Source: Diphasiastrum complanatum
Lineage: Eukaryota > Streptophyta > Lycopodiopsida > Lycopodiales > Lycopodiaceae
DNA: 64,000 bases
Direction: 5' to 3'
Assembly: GCA_029204225.1 (NCBI GenBank)
Contig: CM055109.1
Span: forward strand, 37,670,991-37,734,990
Below the pieces are notes generated by a model, which saw only the letters and a program-made list of their open reading frames with translations, had not been told where the DNA came from and made no database searches. Made by a program: the position numbers and the translations under genes. Of this stretch, positions 53,144-64,000 are shown piece after piece (within the stretch, counting starts at the first letter, position 1; every line of letters begins with the position of its first letter).

Positions 53144-54760
53144 AGTAATGACCATTTGCTTGCTTGTCTCCTCCAACTTTGTCCTTTCTTTATATGTCTC
53201 CGCCATAAAACTCCATGAATGAGCCTCCATCTCCATCTTGCCACAAGAAACCATCAAACCTTGGAAATCCATGAGTAGGTGAGTACATCAATGATGCAAA
53301 TCCATCACCACATGACTTCATAAACCAAGTAGGTTGCACTAGTCCATCTTCAAGATCTACTTGACACAAGAAAATGACCATGAATTCACCAAAAATTGAC
53401 AATCTCCAAACATTGGCACCAAGTAGCTCAACACTTAAGAACTTAGGCATGGATGAGTGATATAATGAACCTCCAATAGCTTCATTTTCATCAGCAAAAT
53501 CAACCAAGAATGCTAGTACAACTCCAACAATAAGATATTGCAAGACAAGGTAGCTAGTTTGTCCATATTTTGACAATTTGCACACATTCACATGAAATAG
53601 CTCAAACATGAGATGGAACAAGTAAAGTAAACTTGAACAACACTTCCTTGCTGCTCCTTTGACCTTATTTGAGTTTAAAGGCTCCTGCAAAAATAGATCC
53701 ATAACATCTTTGCCAATTGACCTTCCTTTGATGCTCTTGACTAGCTCCAAATTGTCACCTTTTCTTTTGTGTTGTTGAAGCCCTTTGAGACCAACATCTT
53801 GATCTTCCTCTTGACCATCAAAGTCATTGAACAAACTTTGTTTTCCAGATCCATTACTTGATTTTCCAACATGAAAACCATTAGAACCAATATCCACTTG
53901 CATAGCATCATCTACACAAGAAGATTCTCCAAAACATGTGAATGAAGCAAAGTGAGTCGCTTCCACTTGCTTACCTTTCTCTTGAACATCAAAAATATCA
54001 AAGATATGAATATCTTCAGACCTGAACCTCTGGAAATACTCCCTCTCAAACGTATGATCTAGATCCAACAAGATCTCATCAATGCTTGATCTCGAATTTC
54101 CATAAAGGTTAGTGAAAACAATGTCATTGGTGGCACCATCATAAATCAAAAGATAGATTCCAAACTTTCCATCCAACATGAAGTAGAGTAGGTGAAGATG
54201 AGTATCAAACCTAATAAATCCAACCTTCTTGAGTCCATAAAAAATTCAATAAGCTCACCAATGAGATCTCCCTTGCCTTGAAGAAATTGCCTCTCGATTT
54301 GCTCCACGTAGTCTTCTCCAACCAACCTAAGGCTTTTGCCATCTCGATCATGAGTGATCAATTCCTAATCATAGAATCCTTTGAGTTGATGAAGAGATGT
54401 GAGATCCATGTCTTGGATCTTCCCAAGAACCCATCTTCCATTGCTCTTTCCTTCATAAGACTCCCTCTTAATGATTGCATCATAAGAAGTAGAAACCTCA
54501 AAGACATTACAGGACATGAAAAAAATCATTAGTAACTTCAACATAAGGATGATTGAAGTACTCTCTTTTTTCAAACAAGAACTTCTACTCAATGTTTTAG
54601 GTAATGACTCATATAATGATTCTTCCTCACTATCATTCACAATGACATCATTCAAAGTACATCCTACTTTGAACTCTTCGCATACTTCTCTTCTTCTTGA
54701 CTTGTGACTATCTCTCTCACCAAGTCTCTTGATAGAACCATTTGATCTACTCTCTTAATG
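53144..54760 (-). mobile_element. Duplicated segment, left copy, with copia RT-like relic
   Basis: From about 53,144 to 54,430 this is a direct duplicate of 56,126-57,385. The minus frame reads GEDYVEQIERQFLQGKGDLI, then a GLKK-like and IYLLIYDGA stretch, resembling copia RT (VYMEQ..GF..GK.DLV, YGLKQA, YLLIYVDD) with the YVDD site lost. Unlike the right copy it extends to about 54,760. A 329-residue open frame at 53,190-54,179 remains, perhaps by chance. Confidence 0.65.
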
Positions 54761-54919
54761 AGGACATGTGACTCCACTTGCTGGAAAAATGACTTTCTTG
54801 GAATCATAACAAAGTAATGTAGAAGAACCACCTCCTTCATGAATGCACCATATGATCAAAGAAATCATTAACAACAATCTTTTCCAATGAAGAACCTTCA
54901 CCTCCATTGATGAAGTTAG

Positions 54920-55335
54920 CTCTTTTGATGGTGTTCTTTACATTCCTTCACTTTCAAAGAATTTGCTAAGTGTTGGTCAAGTGATAAAGAAAAGATACAT
55001 GGTTAATTTTGGTGGTGATGCTTGTTTCATTACAAAGGAAGAAATCTTGGTTGCTAGGGGCAATAGACAAGGTAGACTTTTCAAGCTTGATGCTTTTGTT
55101 ATGGCTAACAAAAAGGATGGGGAAAAGGAGATTGGTCTCAACTTTCCAAAGTTCCCTTTTAGCATCAATAAGATTGGTGGATCTTATGCAAAGTTTAAAA
55201 AGCTGCCTTATGCTAGATCTAGGTCAAGATCTAATATGCTTCTTGGAGATGTTCATCTTTGTGCTAACTTGGCTAGTTATGAGGATAATGATGGTGTTTC
55301 AATGGTTCTTCATGGCAAGTGCAAGCATGCAAAAG
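54920..55335 (+). mobile_element. Copia post-protease segment, inverted relative to its gag
   Basis: The plus strand reads VLYIPSLSKNLLSVGQ, then GGDACFITKEEILVARG and RQGRLFKLDAFVMAN. In copia this directly follows the protease part that here ends on the minus strand at about 55,335 (IPIFLSTNRK). About 415 bp was therefore flipped. Confidence 0.85.
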
Positions 55336-56040
55336 GTCTTGCTTTCCTATTAGTAGAAAGAAAAATAGGAATTGAACCAATACCTTCGATCACACACTCA
55401 CCACCATTGGCCATGTGAATTGCTTTCTTGGCTCCATCATAAGTGACCAAAGAACTAAAATACTCCTTGTGACTAGTCATGTGTGAACTAGCTCCAATAT
55501 CAATCCACCATGAATCTATGTCACCTTCACTTGATATTGGACTTGAAGAACACATCAAAAAAGAATCACCACCACCTAGATCCTCATCATTAGTAATAAA
55601 GTTGATTTGCTTACTACCTTCATCTCTTTGCTTCTTCAAACATTCATTAGCAAAATGCCCTTTGATTCCACAATAAAAGCATTTCAACTTAGACTTATCT
55701 TTCTTTTTGCCAAAAGAGGAAGTCTCACCTTGATCTTGACCTTTAGACCACTTGCCTTTGCCTTTGCCCTTGAACTTGCCTTTGATGAACATAGCCTCCT
55801 CTTCATAATGAGATGTTGATGTAGATCCACCTCCTCTTGATTGAAACCTATACTCCTCATTCACCAAGATCTCTTGCAAATCCACAATACTTAGCAAAGT
55901 CTTTTGAATAGCAAAACATTGAACAAGATTAGCATGATCATCCAACAAGCCATGAAGTATAACTTGAACAAGTTCTACCTGCTTAATACTTTCATCAATA
56001 CATGCTAACTCATTTGCAAACTTTGAAAGATTTGCCTCCT
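55336..56040 (-). mobile_element. Copia gag and protease fragment
   Basis: The minus strand reads FANELACIDESIK, ELVQVILHGLLDDHANLVQ, QKTLLSIVDLQEILVNEEY, MFIKGKFKGKGKGKWSKGQ, the zinc knuckle [14 protein letters not shown] (near 55,650-55,690) and the protease region WWIDIGASSHMTSH, where the catalytic DSGA is DIGA, so the active-site Ser is lost. It is closely related to the copia at 30,369-32,791. Confidence 0.9.
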
Positions 56041-56125
56041 AAGAGTAAGAAATATAACTAGAACATGAAAAACCAAATAGAATGTAAATGAAATGATTCC
56101 TCCATGCTTGACAATTAATGTGAGT

Positions 56126-57383
56126 GATGACCATTTGCTTGCTTGTCTCCTCCAACTTTGTCCTTTCTTCATATGTTTCCACCATAAAACTCCATGAATG
56201 AGCCTCCATCTCCATCTTGCCACAAGAAACCATCAAACCTTGGAAATCCATGAGTAGATGAGTACATTAATGATGCAAATCCAGCTCCACATGACTTCAT
56301 AAACCAAGTAGGTTGCACTAGTCCATCTTCAAGATCTACTTGACACAAGAAAATGACCATGAATTCACCAAAAATTGGCAATCTCCAAACATTGGCATCA
56401 AGTAGCTCAACACTTGAGAACTTGATCATGGATGAGTGATATAATGAACCTCCAATAGCTTCATTTCCATTAACAAAACCAACCAAAAATGCTAGTACAA
56501 CTCCAACAATAAGATACTGCAAGACAATGTAGCTAATTTGTTCATATCTTGACAATTTGCACACATTCACATGAAATAGCTCAAACATGAGATGGATGGA
56601 ACAAGTAAAGTAAATTTGAACAACACTTCCTTGCTGCTCCTTTGACCTTACTTCAGTTTAAAGACTCCTGCAAAAACAGATCCATAACATTTTTGCCAAA
56701 TGACCTTCCTTTGATGCTCTTGACTAGCTCCAAATTGCCACCTTTCCTTTTGTGTTGTTGAAGCCCTTTGAGACCAACCTCTTGATCTTCCGCTTGACCA
56801 TCAAAATCATTGAACAAACTTTGTTTTCCAGATCCATTACTTGCTTTTCCAGCATGAAAACCATGAGAACCAATATCCACTTACATAGCATCATCTACAC
56901 AAGAAGATTCTCCAAAACATGTGAGTAAAGCAAAGTGAGTCGCTTCCACTTGCTTACCTTTCTCTTGAACATCAAAGATATCAAAGATATGAATATCTTC
57001 AGACCTGAACCTCTGGAAATACTCCCTCTCAAACATATGATCTAGATTCAACAAGATCTCATCAATGCTTGATCTTGAATTTCCACAAAGGTTAGTGTAA
57101 ACAATGTCACCATCATAAATCAAAAGATAGATTCCAAACTTTCCATCCAACATGAAGTAGAGTACGTGAAGATGAGTATCAAACCTAATAAATCCAGCCT
57201 TCTTGAGTCCATAAAAAGCTTCAATAAGCTCACCAATGAGATCTCCCTTACCGTGAAGAAATTGCCTTTCGATTTGCTCCATGTAGTCTTCTCCAAACAA
57301 CCTTTTGCCATCTTGATCATGAGTGATCAATTCATAATCATAGAATCCTTTGAGTTGAGGAAGAGATGTGAGATCCATGCCTT

Positions 57384-57385
<2 letters not shown>
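56126..57385 (-). mobile_element. Duplicated segment, right copy, with copia RT-like relic
   Basis: Same order as 53,144-54,430. The frame at 56,881-57,378 reads LFGEDYMEQIERQFLHGKGD, EAFYGLKKA, FMLDGKFGIYLLIYDGDIVY, which is copia RT-like with the Asp pair disrupted. A one-codon stop follows, then a 75-residue frame (56,653-56,880). It is cut on the right by a GA array at 57,387. Confidence 0.65.

Positions 57386-57386
<1 letters not shown>

Positions 57387-57417
<31 letters not shown>
57387..57417. repeat. (GA)15 microsatellite
   Basis: Terminates the duplicated copia segment. No LINE tail is recognisable next to it. Confidence 0.97.
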
Positions 57418-57419
<2 letters not shown>

Positions 57420-57600
57420 AGCTCAAACTCCAGAGCATTTGCCGTTGATAAAAGATAAGTACTTGTCTCTTGGTAGCTTTGAACAAGCCTTATTAACCTT
57501 CTCTTTAACTCTTCCTTAAGGGCCTTCTGGAAAAAATTCATCCCATGAGCTCCAACTCCAATTCTAAGAGAACTACATATATGCATTGAATATGCCAACA
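57418..57600 (-). other. Short open frame, unidentified
   Basis: The minus frame reads FFQKALKEELKRRLIRLVQ and SYQETSTYLLSTANALEFEL, coding-like but not recognised. It could be a captured exon or retroelement piece. Confidence 0.35.
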
Positions 57601-59780
57601 CATTCTATACCATTCCCAAAGACTCTCCCATTGTGATCACTCCTCACCCTCCTCGTTCTACACTCCCGACATGGTGAACACGGCCATTGACAAGTTGAGA
57701 ACCTGTCATGCACGAGATATTGTAGACTTAAGAGGCTGGACTCTTGATTTACACTACAAACATCCTTTCACCTATCCTTGCCACCCTCCTCAACCAAACA
57801 ATTGTCTCTGGTTTCCCCCCCTCATGGTGCACCAATGTTATCCATCCCATCCATGTGTTGACTCTCACATCCGTTATCGAGGCAGCCAAAATCTGGGCAT
57901 GAGAGAGTCTACAATTGTTGTGTTGATTTCTGAAAGGCATTTGACTCTATTCCACGACACATGCTTATCCAAAGATTGAGAGACCTCAAATTTTCCACAA
58001 ATATGATATTCGCAATTATGGCAATCTATGAGCAAGTCTAGAATTGCTTACGAATGAGGGCCTTTCACAGTTGATCAAGAGTACCCACCAAAGTAAAGTG
58101 GGGCTGCTTTCCCCTACACTTTTTGGAGATTATATTGATGAGCTTGAATGTGTCATCAATCAAGATGGTGACCAAAGATGCAGACTATGTGATACACTTA
58201 TCTCTATCCTACTATATGCTGATGACGTGGTATTGATCTCAGGACTAGAGAGGCACTTGGATAGACTCTACCTATTCAACCCGATGGTGTTTGGCGATAA
58301 CACCAAGAAGGGACAGGTTATGATCTTTGACACTTCCAAGGCCTAAATGCAGCAACAGGTGGTCACTCTAAGTGGCCAGCCATTGGCGGCGGTGTCCTCT
58401 TTTATATATTTGGGAGTACTCTTCACTGGTCCTATCTTAGACATGCAGCTTCAGCCAGGATGAGAAAGGGCAACACTAGTTACTCTTTAGCAAGCTAGCA
58501 CTTCTTGTTCCAGAAGCATATTCAAGATGCTCTAAGTAAGTGAGAGCTATTTGATGTTCTTGTCTCCCCTACGGCTATCTATGCATTGGTGCACAAGGAT
58601 TTCAGAGACAATGGGCTAATGTTTCTCGTCTACAAATCACCATGCTCTCACAAATGACTTGTGCCAAGCTTTCAATACTGCATCAGATTATTGTCGCAAA
58701 GTTTGTTGTCCCACCCTGACGTTATCTTCAAACTAATCATATATATACAAAGAGGGATCAGATTTCAGGTTGAGGAATCACGATACTCACACCTAGAGTT
58801 TGCATCCTCCCAACAACACCATACTTAGGGTTATCAGCTATCATGTTACTCCTAGCTCACTCACCTTCTATGCACACATGGCATCTTTATCTCAAAGTTA
58901 CCAGAGGGATCTCACATACAAAACATACAAAGGACATGGCAGGGTCCATTGGGGGTGGGGGTCAAGCCAAACTTCTATCACGCCTATTTTTTACAATTGG
59001 ACACAGTTAAAGACCCAGCATAATCATACATAGATAGTGGAACTTCTACACTGCCTCTGATTTATATTAGAACAGTTCCAGGTTTTTTGTGGAAACCGAA
59101 CAATTCCAAGGTATTCCCCATGAGAGTAGGATACGTTAATGGCGCAGGTTGGACAAGGTTGAGCTTGGAGAGCACTTTTCAAGTGCCATGTATAGTTTGA
59201 GATTAGAGGGTGATACTATTGCCTTTTTCGTGATTCTCTAGTCACTCTACGATCTCTTATGTCAGTTGAAGATCCACGGTGCGTCGCCCTGATGTTACAA
59301 GAGATGTTTTTGTTACGCAAAGAGCTATGTCAGCATGATCAATATTGACAACAGGATCTCCAGCTCCATATCACATCTTTCTTCACAAAGACAGAGATAC
59401 CATCAAAAGATGAGGCAAGTATACCTTTCAAGGACCGAGATCAATAGCAAGATTAATGACAGTATATAGCTATGAATCAAGATGTTATGGCAATTAGAAG
59501 TACTCGCCAATCTATGAGTGTTCACACTAGGACACGACAACATCCCCCACCAACATCTAGAGTAATTACACTGACGCTATCTATCACGGCTTTCTTCAAC
59601 ATTGTAGACTGAGCACACCTACACATGTCTACACATTGGGACATGACACTGCTAGGCTGTTCCATTATTTTGTTGTAGTATCACATTCTTTCTATTTAGA
59701 TAATTGTTAAACAGTCAGATTGTTTAAGGACGAAATTTTATCCTCCCATATGGATCTTATCACACTTAAAATGTACTAAT
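57601..59780 (+). mobile_element. Decayed LINE copy, tandem to the next one
   Basis: It follows the same order as 60,680-62,640: the IP.D.PI / LR..H..DIVDL relic (57,610-57,740), the HQCYPSHP relic (57,830), LLSPTLFGDYIDELECVI (58,105-58,150) and [16 protein letters not shown] (58,197-58,245), then the YLGVLFTGP-like segment (58,410-58,435). It is full of stops and much more diverged than the right-hand copy. No TC tail: its 3' end fades into the 5S-like sequence. Confidence 0.85.
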
Positions 59781-59784
59781 CTGG

Positions 59785-59880
59785 TCTTAAGATTACACTA
59801 CACAAGATCCCATCATAACTCCAAAGTTAAGCATGCTTGGCCTTGATAATACTAAGATGGGTGCCCTCCCAAGAAGTCCA
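59785..59880 (+). pseudogene. 5S rRNA-like sequence
   Basis: GATCCCATCATAACTCC, AAGTTAAGCATGCTTGG and AAGATGGGTGCCCTCCC follow in the order and spacing of plant 5S rRNA (GGATCCCATCAGAACTCC, AGTTAAGCGTGCTTGG, AGGATGGGTGACCTCCT, GAAGTCC). They include the A-box and C-box of the internal promoter. The 5' and 3' ends do not match, so it is a fragment, not a functional gene. It stands just before the CT array of the next LINE. A Cassandra-type element is an alternative source. Confidence 0.75.
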
Positions 59881-59893
59881 CCCTCCCATGCCT

Positions 59894-59898
<5 letters not shown>

Positions 59899-59955
<57 letters not shown>
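59899..59955. repeat. (CT)28 microsatellite at the LINE 5' border
   Basis: Uninterrupted CT between CCTGCAAA and GATGGTGGCTCC. Same strand and motif as the array at the 3' end of this LINE. Confidence 0.98.
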
Positions 59956-59959
<4 letters not shown>

Positions 59960-62741
59960 GTGGCTCCCCCTTGCTGATCCTTCACCCTGCTGTCCATCTC
60001 TACCCTGCTGGCCAGCGCTGATTCCACCCTCTCTCGCGCCATGCCATCCCGTAGGAAGGCGCCATCTCCCATCGCGGTTGATCATCCTCCCATCGTTGTC
60101 ACTGCTGCCGCCCTACCCCCATTGCTCAATGATGAAGCTCACAGTCCTTCCATCGCCCTAGTTGACCCCTCCCTTGCTGGTTCTACTGCTGTCGCCCTGG
60201 TGCCAGCTGCTACCGCCCTGGTCCTGTCCCCTCCTGGCCATCATCATGTCGCCCTGCTACCGCCCTGGTCCTGTTCCCCCCTGCCCATCCCGATGTTGCC
60301 GCCCTGTCCACATCCTCCCCCGCTGCTGACACACTTCCCCTCACTGACAGACCTCATGGCTCTTATGCTGCCGCCCTTTTGACAGTTGCTAATGCTGCCA
60401 CGCTGTGTTGTCCACCATGGTATGATGTGGAATGCCACTCGCTTCACCAAGCTATCACTCATGCCCATTTCCATTTCCCCCATCTCCTGCGTTCCTCACG
60501 TCAATCATATAACCGTACACGCCGTCGTAAAAAACGTGCCTATGATGACTCTGAAGGAAAGCAACTTGTGGACCTTCTCCTCAGCTCTTCCTCTGGTGCC
60601 TTTTGGTGTGAGTTTATCCCCCGTACCCCACCCCCTCTCCTGGATGAACTCCGTATTTGGACCGACTACGCTGCTAGCCTATATACCATTCCCACAGACA
60701 CACCTATCTCTATCTCTCCACGACCATCTGACTTTACCTTCTTTACCCCTGATTTGGTCCTTGCGGCCCTTAGGAAGCTGAAAACTCACCGAACCAAAGA
60801 CATTGAGGATCTTGTGTCTGAGTTACTAATCCACGCTGCCGACACTCTTGCCCCCACCCTAGCCACTCTCCTTAACCATGCAGTTGTCGCGGGCTTCCCA
60901 TCCTCCTGGTGCACCAACATCATCCATCCCATCCATAAAAATGGTGACCCCATGATCCCTAGTAACTACCGTACCATCATGATTGGGCATGTTCTCACAA
61001 AGTTATATGGCACCATCCTTCAGTCTGCAGTTAGTACAGAGGCAGAGTCCAAAAGATTGCATGCATTGGAACAGGCACGATTCCGAGCCCACTACTCCAC
61101 ATCTGATCATATCTTCACCCTCCGACCTCTTATCGAGGAAGCTAAATACAAGAAAGAAAAGGTTTATTGTTGTTTTGTAGACTTCAGGAAAGCCTCTGAT
61201 TCTGTCCCACGCTCCTTGCTCATTCAGAGACTTCATGATCTAGGCTTCTCGACGAATATCATTCTGGTTGTCATGGCTTGGCTGTTTTCATCATGGCAGT
61301 GGCATTTCTGAACATATTTGGAGTACTATTGGGGTCAAGCAGGGATGCTCTCTTTCACCAGTTCTTTTTGGACTATACATTGATGAGTTGGAGCGGGTCA
61401 TTTCTCAGTGTGGCGAAGCTGGTTGTAGACTTGGCAGCATTCTGATTGCTATTCTCCTCTATGCGGATGATGTGGTACTAGTCTCTCATACCAGAGAGGG
61501 ATTACAAAGACAGTTGGACTGCTTATATACTTTTTGTGCACGCTGGGCCTAGGGGTGAACATGGCGAAGACCAAAGTTATGGTCTTCAACACTTCTCGGG
61601 CTTTCATGCAGCGTTAGGAGATTACTTTTGATGGTAGACGTGGTCCCTTCATACCCTTACTTGGGTGTACTCTTCACTGGTCCTACATTCAGTATGAGAC
61701 AGGCGGCTACCACTAGACTTGGGAAAGGTCACTCTTCCCTTGTTCAGTTAGAGAGGTTCTGTTTCCGTAAGTCTATTCGAGATGCTCCGAGTAAGTGTAG
61801 ACTTTTTGACACTCTTGTCACCCCTTCAGCCTTATATGCAGCAGAGGTATGGTGTACAGGCCTCTCCTCTTCACATTGGGCCAGCATTTCACATTTGCAA
61901 ATCATCATGTTAGCTCGCATGATTCGGGCAAAGCCTTCAGTTCCACACGAGATCATCCTTGCTGAGTTTGCCACTCCTCCTATCCAGATAGATGCAACCT
62001 TCCAGCTTATCATCTACATCCAGAGAGTTCAGGCATTTCCAGATATAGAGCAAAGATATACACGGATTTCACTTGCGTCCTCCCGCCATCTTCATAATGA
62101 GGTGGAGTCTGAGGAGCACTTCATCTTCAATTGCCCTATATATTATGAGATCAAAGGGAGATATCAATGCCTATTCCGAGACATGCCCAGTACACTTCGA
62201 TCGCTCATAGCCTATGCGGACCCTCGTTGCGTTGCACCTATGATACGGGAGATGTTCCTGCTACGACATAATATGTACCAGTCAGTTCATATTCAGACAC
62301 ATCCCAGCACTCAGGCTCAGATTACCTCCTTCTCTAGGCGCAGCTACGCCGAGATACAGAGTCAGACGATGACAATGATGCACTCCCTCACAGATATCAG
62401 AGACAATGCACCACTCATATTCATGCTGCAGCTCGCAGGACCCGTCCTATCACGAGTGCACACATCTTCCGCCCTCCTAGACGACGTCAGCGACGACCAG
62501 TACTATCTCATGTTACAGCTCGTATCACATCCTTTTTCAGCACCAGTGCAGGATGATATGCTCTACATCAGCTTTTCCTATGCTCCTACTCACTGGCTTC
62601 ATTTTGTAGTATTTAGTTACGTTGCTCTTTTTTATGCATAGTCTTTGGAGACGTTTATATACGCTCCCACAGTTACCACATACTTGACATGTACTTTTAT
62701 CTGTCTTATATGCCTTTTGGCACAGAAAAGACATTAATAAA

Positions 62742-62745
<4 letters not shown>
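59956..62745 (+). mobile_element. LINE with RT domain, flanked by (CT)n on both sides
   Basis: A GC-richer body of 2.8 kb. The first 400 bp is low-complexity (CCGCCCTGGTCCTG-like repeats). From about 60,380 an RT protein follows: a basic stretch RRRKKRAYDDSEGK; DLVLAALRKLKTHRTKDIED; SNYRTIMIGHVLTKLY; motif A VDFRKASDSVPRSLL; motif B GVKQGCSLSPVLFG with LYIDELE; motif C ILLYADDVVLVS; YLGVLFTGP; and a C-terminal EEHFIFNCPIY zinc-ribbon-like motif. Frames change near 61,300, and a stop and shift lie at 61,550-61,625, so it is inactive. No apurinic endonuclease domain is visible, so it is 5'-truncated or of a type without one. The 3' end is GACATTAATAAAGC then (TC)43. Confidence 0.92.

Positions 62746-62831
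<86 letters not shown>
62746..62831. repeat. (TC)43 tail
   Basis: 86 uninterrupted bases of TC directly after the LINE 3' end, in place of a poly(A) tail. CGCGTCGATGCC follows. Confidence 0.98.
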
Positions 62832-62833
<2 letters not shown>

Positions 62834-63060
62834 GTCGATGCCTACGTGCGCCTGTGTCCGGCCAGCTGAATTCCATGCCATCGCGTGCCTACAGATCTCC
62901 AATCGAGCATGTACAATCCACGTGCCTGGCTTGACCAAATGTTTGGCTATTGCGCCTGCTAACTGATGTGAAGCTGCTTCTGCACCTCAGATCAAGTTGT
63001 TGGCTTGCAGTTGCCTTGCCACGGATCTGCTACAAGGATCTGCTGCTACTGATTGTTGGC
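62832..63060. other. Unassigned sequence right of the TC tail
   Basis: GC-richer sequence without a recognised feature, possibly the 5' leader of the ORF1-like fragment. Confidence 0.35.
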
Positions 63061-63640
63061 TGGTGAAGAAATAGTTGTGTACCATGGCCAAGAAAAGGAA
63101 GGGTGGTGCACTTGCCCTCACTCCTCAACAATCTTCTACTAAAGCCTCAATGTGTTCTGCACCTCCAACGTCATCCATTTACTCCTAAGCCATCTTCCAT
63201 TTCCAACATTGCTTCAATGTCCTCTCACAGCCAACTCCACCTTCTCCTTCCCCTTCTATGCATGTTGTGGTTCCTATCTCCCCATCGAATACTATTCTAG
63301 GTAATAGTGAACTTTTTGAATCTCTTCCTTTGAATTTGAATACTCTAGAAGCATCTTTGCCTCCATCCTTCATGATGTCTATTATTCGTGCAGACCAAAA
63401 ATGGTCATTCCATTACCTTAACTATCGAGAAAGACTTGCTTCTCACGAATCTATGCAAATGCACCTCTAGAAGGTGGATACGTCCATTGAAGAACTCAAG
63501 AAAGAAGTTTCAGTTATCAAGAGCAAAACATCTTCCCAAATAGCTACCTCAGCAAGAATCCAACAACTCGAAAACCAGGTGGAACAGCATCATACGGCTG
63601 TCCAATCATGGGCAGATGTACCTAAAGTTTAGACTAATCT
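63061..63640 (+). mobile_element. Possible LINE ORF1-like (coiled-coil) fragment
   Basis: Starts ATG 63,084 (MAKKRKGGALALTPQQ) and is soon frame-broken. Later it reads SIEELKKEVSVIK, SARIQQLENQVEQH and VQSWADV. A basic start, a coiled coil and a SWADV motif are common in LINE ORF1 proteins, but the identification is weak. A gypsy fragment cuts it off near 63,700. Confidence 0.4.
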
Positions 63641-63714
63641 TATTCTTCCACCTCCTCCTTCACCTTCGATTATCTCAGCCATGTATTCCAGTAAAGACCA
63701 CCACAACGGCTTCT

Positions 63715-64000
63715 CATTTAGCTCAAAGTTTGTGGAACATCTGTTTTGGCTTTATAGATTACCAGAGTGACATTGTGAGCAATTGCGATCCAAAGTTCAT
63801 CAATCAATTTTGGTCGGCCATATTCGTTAAACTAGAAATGGGCATACATCTCTCAACAGCAATCTCATTGGGAGAAATGTCTGCCCTTGATTGAGTTTGT
63901 CTATAATAGTAATAAGCATTCGGCTATCAATTATAACCCGTTTATGCGTGTGTACAAATATCATCATAGATCACCTATTTCTGTAAAGAATCGAACAATC
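63715..64000 (+). mobile_element. Ty3/gypsy integrase fragment (runs off the window)
   Basis: The plus strand reads VEHLFWLYRLPE, then after a frame change IVSNCDPKFINQFWSAIF, LEMGIHLSTAI, and after another LPLIEFVYNSNKHSAINYNP. These match gypsy integrase (IVSDRDPKF...FW, L.LSTAYHPQTDGQ, LPL.EFAYN...H). The PQTDGQ part is deleted. Confidence 0.85.

Noticed and set aside
53190-54179. A 329-residue open frame, the longest in the window, as a real gene
   Set aside because: The region is duplicated at 56.1 kb with stops, contains copia RT-like relics, and changes frame relative to them. It is more likely an accidental opening.
53144-57385. Reading the 1.2-kb direct repeats as an LTR pair
   Set aside because: They encode RT-like sequence, lack clear TG..CA ends at the junctions, and no primer-binding site follows either copy.
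57418-57600. AP5Z1 first exon
   Set aside because: The frame has no similarity to the expected N-terminus, no phase-0 donor was seen, and it adjoins a GA array and a decayed LINE.
59785-59880. Functional 5S rRNA gene
   Set aside because: The 5' and 3' thirds do not match 5S, and there are several changes in the internal promoter.
60041-60382. GC-rich frame with alanine, proline and leucine repeats as a gene
   Set aside because: Low-complexity repeat translation inside the LINE leader.

Overview
The window is nuclear DNA of a land plant. Two recognisable single-copy plant genes lie in it, both split by spliceosomal introns, and most of the rest is decayed LTR retrotransposons (Ty1/copia and Ty3/gypsy) and LINEs. 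One intron of 15.7 kb full of retroelements fits a repeat-rich genome such as a gymnosperm or fern, but the sequence does not fix the lineage. There are no operons, Shine-Dalgarno sites or CRISPR arrays.

Genes. The left edge (1-212, + strand) holds the last two coding exons of a glutathione-peroxidase-like protein. Convergent to it, on the - strand, is a very long gene that I assemble from 15 coding exons between 51,288 and 17,123. Joined, they give an uninterrupted frame of 528 residues plus stop (1,587 nt) that matches the plant zeta subunit of the AP-5 adaptor complex (AP5Z1) from near its N-terminus to its stop. Only the first coding exon (about 35-40 residues) was not found. One intron uses a GC-AG donor.

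Intergenic left part (0.2-17 kb): four LTR-element remnants (copia -, copia +, a - strand 5' LTR plus gag, copia +), a small gypsy fragment, a 17-bp tandem array with 51-bp higher-order structure, and unassigned AT-rich sequence.

Inside AP5Z1 (17-51 kb): intron 15 carries a chain of (TC)n arrays alternating with truncated LINE 3' tails. Intron 14 carries a gypsy integrase fragment between direct repeats and a fold-back element. Intron 11 carries palindromic-word clusters, a LINE fragment, a copia element split by a 3.1-kb inversion inside a tandemly repeated 306-bp unit, and a gypsy-type LTR with gag. Introns 2-10 are mostly unassigned.

Right part (51-64 kb): an LTR fragment, a LINE tail, a rearranged copia mosaic with a 1.2-kb direct duplication, a decayed LINE, a 5S-rRNA-like fragment, and a nearly complete LINE RT region with (CT)n on both sides, followed by ORF1-like and gypsy integrase fragments.

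The most unusual signal is the LINE family. Its sense strand ends in (TC)n rather than poly(A), and in three places a copy lies between two (TC)n arrays, which suggests insertion into, or propagation of, TC microsatellites. A second is a set of element ends made of many copies of a short palindromic word, with a different word at each locus.
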